From JBHJGP01 sp050331695 (GTDB lineage Bacteria; Pseudomonadota; Alphaproteobacteria; Geminicoccales; Geminicoccaceae), in the NCBI GenBank assembly GCA_050331695.1, contig JBHJGP010000039.1, forward strand, positions 1-17,916: DNA of 17,916 bases, given 5' to 3'. Below the pieces are notes generated by a model. That model did no database searches. It saw nothing but the letters and a program-made list of their open reading frames with translations, and had not been told where the DNA came from. The position numbers were made by a program, and so were the translations under genes. Below, piece by piece: positions 1-6,577 of this stretch. How positions within the stretch are numbered: the first letter of the stretch is position 1; every line of letters starts with the position of its first letter.

Positions 1-73
<73 letters not shown>

Positions 74-452
74 ATCCTTTCTTCAATTATTTCATACACT
101 TACCGACCATCTCGCTTCCTCTCTTCCGGCGCGCGCCAAGCAAACAGGAAGCCCATAGTCAGCTCAAAACACACAAACCAAACATCGCTGACAAAAAATA
201 AACCCTCCCAAGATCAGCAAGACCCGAGAAAAAACAAAACAGCCGCGTTTGAGCTGCAAACCGGCAACCTTTTGACGAACGTCTAAGCGCCAGATTTCAC
301 ACGGCGGATCAAAGGTTGTCGCATGCCATTTGCCCGATCTCTCCGCCAGCAGGCGCGGCCAGAACCGCGCCCGTGCAAAAAAAGTTTTGCGTGTTAAAAC
401 GTTAAAGGATAAAAAACCAAAGAAATTTTCATCTTATTGTATCTACGAGCCG
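74..452. other. AT-rich intergenic region between tRNA-fMet and the CHASE2 gene
   Basis: This stretch is clearly richer in A/T than its surroundings, with many A runs, and shows no convincing gene. An open frame continues upstream of the CHASE2 start to a TTG at 330, but 381-450 is AT-rich and reads like promoter DNA rather than this genome's coding DNA. No clear hairpin terminator follows the tRNA. A candidate promoter for the next gene is listed separately at 387-415. A second, weaker -35-like TTGACG lies at 272-277 without a good -10. Confidence 0.6.
387..415 (+). promoter_or_regulatory. Candidate sigma70-type promoter of the CHASE2 cluster
   Basis: TTGCGT at 387-392 and TAAAAA at 410-415 are separated by 17 bases, matching 3/6 and 4/6 positions of the -35 and -10 consensus. 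Transcription would begin near 422, about 30 bases before the ATG at 453. The spacer holds a direct repeat of GTTAAA (393-398 and 401-406). The match is modest and AT-rich DNA yields such matches by chance, so this is a hypothesis; it does agree with choosing the ATG at 453. Confidence 0.3.
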
Positions 453-2504
453 ATGAATTTGAGTGGGCGCATGCGTAGAGCTTTGGCGGCCTGGTGGACA
501 TTCTGGGGATGGGTCACTCTATGGGTGAACGGCCACGCTGTTCCTCATTTACGCAATTTCACCCTGTCTCGTCTCAGCCGCGCGATACTCATCGCAGCCG
601 TGCTGAATATTGTCGGTTTCTTCACCTTCGGACCCGACAGCACGGTTCTATCGACGGAGATCCTGGTCGAGACGGCGGCGCCTTTGTACGGAACGTCGAA
701 CGCAGCGAATGCGGCGGCGAACCAGATTTCCGTCGTGCTGATCGATGACACATTTGTCCGGGAATGGGGCGGCATCTATCCGCTCGATTACTGGATGCAG
801 TATGATTTCCTCAGCCTCCTTTTTGAAACGGAACCGGGAGCACAGCGGCGTCCCGGCGCGGTCTTTCTCGATCTCGTTTACGATACAGATCGAGGCGAGC
901 TGTCCGAATTCGCAAAAGCGCTCGATGCCGATTTGGCGCCGGATCTTTTGGTCGCTCCGAGAAGCGACGTATCGGTCTGGTCGGCTCAAGCCATCCTGGG
1001 CGAAGTGCATGCGCCTGTTGAGCCCCGCCCTGCCGGCATCATGGCGGCCGACCTGTTGCGGCATACCGCAATCGACAAGGGCGCAGCGCCGGATGAGCCA
1101 AACTGGTGGCGTCCCTTTGCAAGCCACGCCGGCCTTCCGGGGGCGCCTTCACTGATAAAAACGTCGCCTCTGCGTTATGCGCTCGCGCCAGACGGTTATC
1201 TATCGCCCGCGCTCAAGCTGGCGATATGGATCTGCGCCACCACCGACGAGGCGACGCGCGGTGAGTTGCCGGGGTGCCGGGTCGGTGGTGCGGTTGTTCC
1301 GACCGAAGCGGTGCGCCAGGCGGCGGCCAACGCTGGACGCGCCGTGATCGCTCGTCATTGCGCCGAGGAGGCGGGCGCCGGTCGGCCGATCGACGATATT
1401 CGGAGCAGATGTGAGGAGGTAGCGCAGCGCTTTGCTGCGAGCGCGGGCTGGGTGCCGGAGAAGTCGCAATCCTGGCCGGACAGCATGCCCACCGCACTTA
1501 CCCGTGGCCGTGAGGTGCTTGCTGACTACGCCATCGCCCGACAGGAGGGTGTGTTTGACGCTGCGTTCGCCACCTCCGAAAGCGCCTGTTGGAACATGGA
1601 AAAACCGGTCATCCTCGCCGGCGATATCGCGGAAAACTGCGCGAACGCGGCCGCGCGGTACGACGAGCGGCGGCACGGTCCAACCGCTACAATTTTCTGG
1701 GGAACCGGCCCTCGAGACGGGGAACCGATCACGGGCGATCAGCAGCAAGACGAACCGCACGTCGCGGCGCCCTATCGCTGGGCGCAGAAAGACGACGGAA
1801 CGCTGTTCGAAGACCCGTGCGCGGACCACCGCTTCGATCACCGAAACTGGACAGCCGCACTGGGACGGACGATCCAGACGTTCGGCGGTTTCGTGGCGCC
1901 GTATATCTACGAACGTGGACCCGACCGATGCGCCTATCACGCGCAGGCGACCGCAACCTGGATCGCGTCGTCTCATGACAGGACACAAAAGTGGATCGAT
2001 CACGTGGTCGACGGGCGCACTGTGATGATCGGCGCGTCCACGACGGTGACGCCGGACCTACTGGAAACCCGCGGGGTCGCCGTACCGGGTGTTTGGGTGC
2101 ACGCGATGGCGCTCGACAATCTGCTGACGCTGGGCTCCGACTACCGCCGCGCCACCTATGCGTCTTTGGGTTTCAGCGAAAACTCGACCCTTGGTAAGAC
2201 GATCAAGTTATTGACCGCGCTGACGATCCAAATCCTCATCATCGCGTTCTTTCTTCGAATAGAGCTCCAAGACAAAATCGGCCGATTGACCAACTGGCTG
2301 ACCGATCAAATTGGTTTGTCCTTGGCCTTCGTCCAGACGGCTTTGGAGCTTTTATTCTCAAGCTTTGTCGGTTTCGTTCTACTTTTTCCGATTGCTTTGC
2401 TGTTGTTTCTTTTTTTCCCGCTGCCGCCGATCGACTGGCTTGGAGTAGCGGGAGCCGCTGGTTTTGCCTGGAGCGTCGTCTCCAAGACCAAGAAAGAACG
2501 ATGA
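453..2504 (+). CDS. CHASE2-domain membrane protein without an output domain
   Basis: Predicted sensor-like membrane protein of 683 residues. One hydrophobic segment (about 44-60) leads into a large extracytoplasmic region, and three membrane segments follow near the C-terminus (about 583-602, 632-656 and 658-675). The beginning of the outer region resembles CHASE2, with a strand reading VVLIDDTFV followed by a Leu/Phe-rich helix and VFLDLVYD. Its end has the typical GRTVMIGAS strand before the membrane segments. CHASE2 is known as an extracellular sensing domain that normally precedes a kinase, cyclase or GGDEF/EAL output. Here the protein ends a few residues after the last membrane segment, so no output domain is present. 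The middle of the outer domain holds eight cysteines, an even number compatible with disulfides. A longer form from TTG at 330 (41 extra residues) is possible but lies in AT-rich, poorly coding DNA. First gene of a four-gene cluster; ligand unknown. Confidence 0.8.
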   Translation: MNLSGRMRRALAAWWTFWGWVTLWVNGHAVPHLRNFTLSRLSRAILIAAVLNIVGFFTFGPDSTVLSTEILVETAAPLYGTSNAANAAANQISVVLIDDTFVREWGGIYPLDYWMQYDFLSLLFETEPGAQRRPGAVFLDLVYDTDRGELSEFAKALDADLAPDLLVAPRSDVSVWSAQAILGEVHAPVEPRPAGIMAADLLRHTAIDKGAAPDEPNWWRPFASHAGLPGAPSLIKTSPLRYALAPDGYLSPALKLAIWICATTDEATRGELPGCRVGGAVVPTEAVRQAAANAGRAVIARHCAEEAGAGRPIDDIRSRCEEVAQRFAASAGWVPEKSQSWPDSMPTALTRGREVLADYAIARQEGVFDAAFATSESACWNMEKPVILAGDIAENCANAAARYDERRHGPTATIFWGTGPRDGEPITGDQQQDEPHVAAPYRWAQKDDGTLFEDPCADHRFDHRNWTAALGRTIQTFGGFVAPYIYERGPDRCAYHAQATATWIASSHDRTQKWIDHVVDGRTVMIGASTTVTPDLLETRGVAVPGVWVHAMALDNLLTLGSDYRRATYASLGFSENSTLGKTIKLLTALTIQILIIAFFLRIELQDKIGRLTNWLTDQIGLSLAFVQTALELLFSSFVGFVLLFPIALLLFLFFPLPPIDWLGVAGAAGFAWSVVSKTKKER

Positions 2505-2546
2505 CGTCTCCCCTCATTATCCGACCCCAAATAAGGAGATTGCATC

Positions 2547-2864
2547 ATGAAGAGGGCACTATTTGCGATTGCTTCCGTCGTTTTCGTCACAGCGTCGGTT
2601 GCCGGCCAGGCCAACGCCCAGGGCTGCTCGATGAGCGGCAAGCTTTATACCGTGGCAAATCCCAAAGATACGGGCCACAAGCCAGGAACGCCCGCCGCGC
2701 TGATGTCGGGGGGTAAGGTTTGTCTCGATGGTAAAGAGGTCGTCCGCCGCAGCAAAGTCGGTCTGAAGCCCGTCAATTCCGACGTCATGTCGCGAGAGTG
2801 CGGCGCCGTCATCGCGGGTGCCGAGGCCTTTTCCGGCGCGGCGAACCGTGGCAATGGCTGCTGA
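2547..2864 (+). CDS. Small secreted four-cysteine protein of unknown function
   Basis: 105 residues with a clear Sec signal peptide: basic MKR start, hydrophobic core to about residue 20, and an AxA site (QANA, cleavage after residue 24). The mature part is about 81 residues with cysteines at 27, 59, 85 and 105, the last being the final residue; two disulfides are plausible in the periplasm. A good ribosome site (TAAGGAG) sits nine bases before the ATG. It lies 42 bases after the CHASE2 gene and 14 bases before the M48 protease gene, so it is almost certainly cotranscribed with them. I do not recognise the family. Its position suggests a partner, inhibitor or substrate of the neighbouring protease or sensor, but that is inference only. 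Confidence 0.85.
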   Translation: MKRALFAIASVVFVTASVAGQANAQGCSMSGKLYTVANPKDTGHKPGTPAALMSGGKVCLDGKEVVRRSKVGLKPVNSDVMSRECGAVIAGAEAFSGAANRGNGC

Positions 2865-2878
2865 GGGAGTGCCTAGCG

Positions 2879-4621
2879 ATGAACCTCAAGGCCACCCTTT
2901 TCGCCGGCTCGGCTAGTCTCGCTCTCAGCGCTTGCGCCGTCATCGGCACACCTGTCGAGAGCATGGACGCTCCGCTGATCTTCACTGCGAACTTTCGGGA
3001 GGTAACACCGGCCCCCAAGCGGTTGGTCGATGATCCCCGGCCGCCGCGTACTTTTTTCTTCAGCGGAGAAACCGAACCGACGTCGAACTATTTCCTCGCC
3101 AACAAACTGAAGGCGATGATCCCGGACGCCGCTCGGACGATTGCCAATCCCGAGATCCGCGACTACCTCCACGGTGTAGCGACCAAGTTGATGGCCCACG
3201 CTCCGGCCAATGCCCCCGAAGTTCAGGTCCACGCGCTGGCGAGCCCCACCTACAACGCGTTCGCCCGAGCCAACGGCGACATCTACGTCAGCATCAACGT
3301 GCTGGCGCAAGCCGGCTCGGAAGATGAGGTCGCCGTGCTGCTCGGCCACGAGATCGCGCATGTTCTTCTCAACCATCATGAGAAGGACAGCATGTTCAAC
3401 AAACAGCGTGATCTGACGTCCGCCGCCGTCGTGGGCGCGGCATTCACGTCCTATGTCGCCTTGCTCGGCAAAAGCGGTCAGTTGAAGGAGCTCAATTTCG
3501 ACCTTTCGCCGGCGCAGACCCAGGAGCTCACGCAAGGCGCCCTAGCCATGAGCGCGATCAAGATGGGCGTCGACTTCGTTGGTAATGACATCATCAACTC
3601 GAGCTGGAACCGGGCCCAGGAGAACGAAGCCGACCTGCTCGGCCTCGATCTGGCGATACGCGCGGGCTACGATCCCTATGCGGCGTTCAGCGGCTTTGAT
3701 GCGCTGAGCGAAGGCTTTGCGAAACGCCGAACCCATTTGTCCAAATTGGAAGGAAAGCTCTCCGAACGCGCCGAGGCTGTGAAGGCAAGTTTCGAGGCCG
3801 GAAATCTGAATACCGACCTGGTGGCTCAGGCGTTCGTTGGCGGTACGCTCGATGCCGTCTCGGCAGCCGGACGGGATGCATGGGCGTTCGTCGCACGCTC
3901 TTACGCTGACCCCGCCAAACGGGCCGATCGTGCTGATGTTTATCTGGGTCAATTCTACCCTGACATCGCCGTCGACCCGACCGAAGAAGCCTTTGCCAAG
4001 ATGAAGGAACGGCTGAAGATTGTAGAGATCAATAATGCCTACGCGCTGGTCGAGGATGCGCGTGTCCAGATTGAAGAAAGCAACCATCGCGAGGCGCTTG
4101 ATCTTCTCCAACAGGCCTATCAGACCGGACCGATCGAACGGGACCCCTATCCGCGCGAGGTCGAGGCTATCGCCCGTGAAGGGCTCAATGATCTCGCCGG
4201 TGCGGTCACCGCCCTGAATTCCATTTCGCCGTCGGCACATTTGTCCGCGGCCGGCTACCGGCGGCTCGCCGATATTGAGGTGCGTCGCAATCGGCCCGGA
4301 CAGGCTATCGCAGCCCTCGACCAAGCCGAACAGCTCTACGGTGCCGACTCGACCTATCCGAAGCGGGTTTTCATTCTCGCGACGCTTGAGCGCACCGAGC
4401 AGGCCAATGAGATCTTGGAACAATGCGGCTCGCTTGCGGTGCCCACGCACCGGGCCTGCAAAAGCGAAGCCGTGAAAGCTGGCTTGCTCACACCGGAGGA
4501 GACGCAAGAGGGCCTCGCTGCCCTTTTCGCCACTAAGGATGCGTCGGAGACGCCCGCGACCGAAGCGCCGGAGACGCACGAAGGTCAGGGCCTTAAGGGC
4601 TTAGTCGACGCGCTCTTCTAG
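2879..4621 (+). CDS. M48-family zinc metalloprotease lipoprotein with C-terminal TPR-like repeats
   Basis: 580 residues. The N-terminus is a lipoprotein signal with lipobox LSAC, the lipidated cysteine being residue 19; Ala at +2 suggests the outer membrane. The zinc site is HEIAH at 157-161, preceded by EDEVAVLLG, and the likely third ligand is E248 in ENEADLLGLDLA, as in M48 peptidases such as BepA and LoiP. From about residue 380 to the end the chain is helical with TPR-like repeats (NHREALDLLQQAY, PGQAIAALDQAEQLY), the layout of BepA-like periplasmic proteases that act on outer-membrane proteins. The start at 2879 is chosen because the lipoprotein signal begins exactly there and GAGGGAG lies upstream; the frame is open further back but encodes an Arg-rich stretch overlapping the previous gene. 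Two more cysteines (CGSLAVPTHRAC) may pair. Substrate unknown. Confidence 0.92.
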   Translation: MNLKATLFAGSASLALSACAVIGTPVESMDAPLIFTANFREVTPAPKRLVDDPRPPRTFFFSGETEPTSNYFLANKLKAMIPDAARTIANPEIRDYLHGVATKLMAHAPANAPEVQVHALASPTYNAFARANGDIYVSINVLAQAGSEDEVAVLLGHEIAHVLLNHHEKDSMFNKQRDLTSAAVVGAAFTSYVALLGKSGQLKELNFDLSPAQTQELTQGALAMSAIKMGVDFVGNDIINSSWNRAQENEADLLGLDLAIRAGYDPYAAFSGFDALSEGFAKRRTHLSKLEGKLSERAEAVKASFEAGNLNTDLVAQAFVGGTLDAVSAAGRDAWAFVARSYADPAKRADRADVYLGQFYPDIAVDPTEEAFAKMKERLKIVEINNAYALVEDARVQIEESNHREALDLLQQAYQTGPIERDPYPREVEAIAREGLNDLAGAVTALNSISPSAHLSAAGYRRLADIEVRRNRPGQAIAALDQAEQLYGADSTYPKRVFILATLERTEQANEILEQCGSLAVPTHRACKSEAVKAGLLTPEETQEGLAALFATKDASETPATEAPETHEGQGLKGLVDALF

Positions 4622-4650
4622 GCGTTTCGCGGGCGGGCGGAGAGGCGTTG

Positions 4651-5742
4651 ATGGGTATCAAGAGCCGCGCTTTCGCATGGCCCGGTGCTTGGGGCATCCT
4701 GGTTGTCGCCTTTGCGTCGACACTCTGGCTCACCGCCAAGACCCTGAGACCGGAGCAAGCTACCTATGACGCCATCGTCGTCGCCTCGGCTGATCCCGAC
4801 GGCGAATACCACGCATCAGCCATGGAATTGTGCGCGGCCTTCAATGGTTCGGTCGAGCAGGGTAGCGAGGCGGTGTTCGACTCCGCCGATCCGCCGAGGC
4901 CGGTCTGCACCATTGAGACGACCGCCGGCTCGAAAGACAATGTCAAAGGCCTGATGAACGGCGCGTTCGACGGCGCGTTCGTTCAATCGAATGTCTTCGC
5001 GGTCTCAGGCGTAAGGGATCTCACCTGCGATGCGCCGACAAACCTTGGTGGCGTCGGCAGTTTGACGATCGCGGCGTGGGGTCCGCAAGAGGTCCTGCAC
5101 GTCATCGTCCGAGCTGACAACCAGGCCGATACGATCGAAACCTTTCTCGATGCGGCGCTGCGCAGGGCCGAAGAGACCGGAGATCCCGTCTCGGACTGCG
5201 CGTGTCAGCAGAATGCTCAGCCCTTGATCTACGACGCTGATGGTGAAGGTTCTGGCTCCCAGGAGGCGGCGAAAATTCTGCTCGAGCGGTTTCCCGAGGA
5301 GCTGCGCGAGGAGCGCGGCTGGCCCAACGGTCGGGAAGCAAAGGCGCTCTGCGACGGTCAAATCGACGTCGTCTTCAAGATGATCGCGCCCTCCACCAAC
5401 ATCTTCCAAACCGAGAGGGGCGGTTGCCGGCTGAAAGCGCTCGCTCTGGGAGACGAGGTGGTCCGGCGTCTTATCGCTGCGGATCGGGGGTTCAGCCAGG
5501 CACGGCTAGAGACCGACGTCGTGGCATCGACGCCTATCGCTTCCATCGGGGTACACCCCCTGTTCGTGGTTTCGCATGAGAAGGCCGACCAGATCGATGC
5601 TGCCGCCAGCGAAGCTCTTTGCGGCGATCGGGGCTTCGAAGGCTGTTCTGCGCGTACGGAGGACTTCTGCAAGGTTGCCTACGACGCGGAAGGCGTTCGC
5701 GAAGAAAGTGCTACTGCGGCAGTGGCTGCACCTCCGCGCTAG
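4651..5742 (+). CDS. Membrane-anchored TAXI-family solute-binding protein
   Basis: 363 residues. One membrane segment at about 9-29 has no obvious signal peptidase site, so the protein is probably tethered, facing the periplasm. The body resembles TRAP-type TAXI receptors: a ligand-loop-like DPDGEYHASAMELCAAF (48-64, the family's GGTYY-like region), TTAGSKDN (90-97, the family's T.GS.EN motif) and DGAFVQSNV (107-115, the family's 'dlalvQsd' strand). Ten cysteines are scattered through the outer part, unusual for the family and even in number, as in the CHASE2 and small secreted neighbours. ATG at 4651 is preferred over TTG at 4648 because GGAGAGG precedes it. It starts 29 bases after the protease gene and closes the cluster. 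No TRAP permease gene is present, so a sensory or scavenging role is as likely as transport. The ligand cannot be read. Confidence 0.8.
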   Translation: MGIKSRAFAWPGAWGILVVAFASTLWLTAKTLRPEQATYDAIVVASADPDGEYHASAMELCAAFNGSVEQGSEAVFDSADPPRPVCTIETTAGSKDNVKGLMNGAFDGAFVQSNVFAVSGVRDLTCDAPTNLGGVGSLTIAAWGPQEVLHVIVRADNQADTIETFLDAALRRAEETGDPVSDCACQQNAQPLIYDADGEGSGSQEAAKILLERFPEELREERGWPNGREAKALCDGQIDVVFKMIAPSTNIFQTERGGCRLKALALGDEVVRRLIAADRGFSQARLETDVVASTPIASIGVHPLFVVSHEKADQIDAAASEALCGDRGFEGCSARTEDFCKVAYDAEGVREESATAAVAAPPR

Positions 5743-5878
5743 CGCACGCTCGCCTCGAATTATTTCTGACGCTGCCTCTTCGATCGGGTGACCGGCAACA
5801 AACCCCTCTCGGTGCCAAGACCTGCGCAGCAAAGATGTTCTTGTTTTGTTCTGTTTCATCACGCATTCTTGCGCGGCT

Positions 5879-6577
5879 ATGCAGCTGGTTCTTGCCATCG
5901 ACGATCGGGATCAAGTCCTGGCCGAGATTGATCGGCGACTGCGAGCCTGGTCAGGGCGCCCGGGGCCCCTTAGACGGCTCGATCCCGTAAGCCAACTCGT
6001 GTTCGCGATGATCGGTAGCCGGACCTATGGGGAGGTAGCCAGCGCCGCTTTCCAACGACTGCGAACGCGGTTCGTCACCTGGGAACACGTTCTCGGCGCT
6101 TCGGAGGAGGACGTACGCCGGGATATAAAAAGCGTGACCTATGCCGCCGCGAAAGCCCGTCATCTTCGGGCGGCGCTGGATATCATGATCCGGGAACGGG
6201 GCGCCCTCGATCTCGAGTTTCTTCGAACCAAGACCGCGAGCCGCGCCTTGATGTGGTTGGAGCGCTTGCCGGGCGTGGGTCGCAAGGTCTCCGCATCGAC
6301 CTTGAACTTCAGCGCGCTCGAGATGAAGGCGCTGGTGATCGACACGCACCATCTTCGCGTGCTCAGGCGACTGGGTATCGTTGGAGGCCATGTCGTAGCC
6401 GAGCATGCCTACGATCACGTGATGCCCCATCTGCCAGCGCACTGGAGTGCAAACGACGTTGCCCGCCACCACGTCACGGTTAAGGCTCTCGGCCAGAGAT
6501 TGTGTCGCGCTGGGGCGCCTGTCTGCGCGCCCTGCCCGCTTCTCGATCTGTGCTCCTTGCCTAATCGGTTCGTTTGA
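5879..6577 (+). CDS. Endonuclease III-like HhH-GPD DNA glycosylase with Fe-S cluster
   Basis: 232 residues. The helix-hairpin-helix reads LPGVGRK (130-136), followed by IDTHHLRVLRRLG with Asp155. K136 and D155 match the catalytic lysine and aspartate (K120, D138) of E. coli endonuclease III. The C-terminus has cysteines at 209, 216, 219 and 225 in exactly the C-x6-C-x2-C-x5-C spacing of the 4Fe-4S loop. The protein should remove oxidised bases and cut abasic sites in base excision repair. It diverges from canonical Nth in its N-terminal half, so it is probably a paralogue, and the base specificity is not readable. Start: ATG 5879 is preferred to TTG 5846, although no strong ribosome site precedes it. 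It lies 136 bases after the TAXI gene and its last 17 bases overlap the end of the opposing gghA gene. Confidence 0.9.
   Translation: MQLVLAIDDRDQVLAEIDRRLRAWSGRPGPLRRLDPVSQLVFAMIGSRTYGEVASAAFQRLRTRFVTWEHVLGASEEDVRRDIKSVTYAAAKARHLRAALDIMIRERGALDLEFLRTKTASRALMWLERLPGVGRKVSASTLNFSALEMKALVIDTHHLRVLRRLGIVGGHVVAEHAYDHVMPHLPAHWSANDVARHHVTVKALGQRLCRAGAPVCAPCPLLDLCSLPNRFV

Noticed and set aside
160..256. 9-bp inverted repeat CAGCTCAAA (160-168) and TTTGAGCTG (248-256)
   Set aside because: The arms are 79 bases apart and do not extend; with no T run or nearby gene boundary it is likely chance.
330..452. N-terminal extension of the CHASE2 protein from a TTG start
   Set aside because: The stretch is partly AT-rich with promoter-like sequence and encodes a Lys/Arg-rich segment with no family similarity; the ATG at 453 lies properly downstream of a candidate promoter.
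1200..2003. 267-codon minus-strand frame inside the CHASE2 gene
   Set aside because: Arg-rich shadow frame with no ribosome site or domain; the plus-strand product has coherent topology.
5841..5869. Promoter-like TTGTTT-17-CATTCT before the glycosylase gene
   Set aside because: Only 3/6 matches at the -10 and it would give an almost leaderless mRNA; not strong enough to list.
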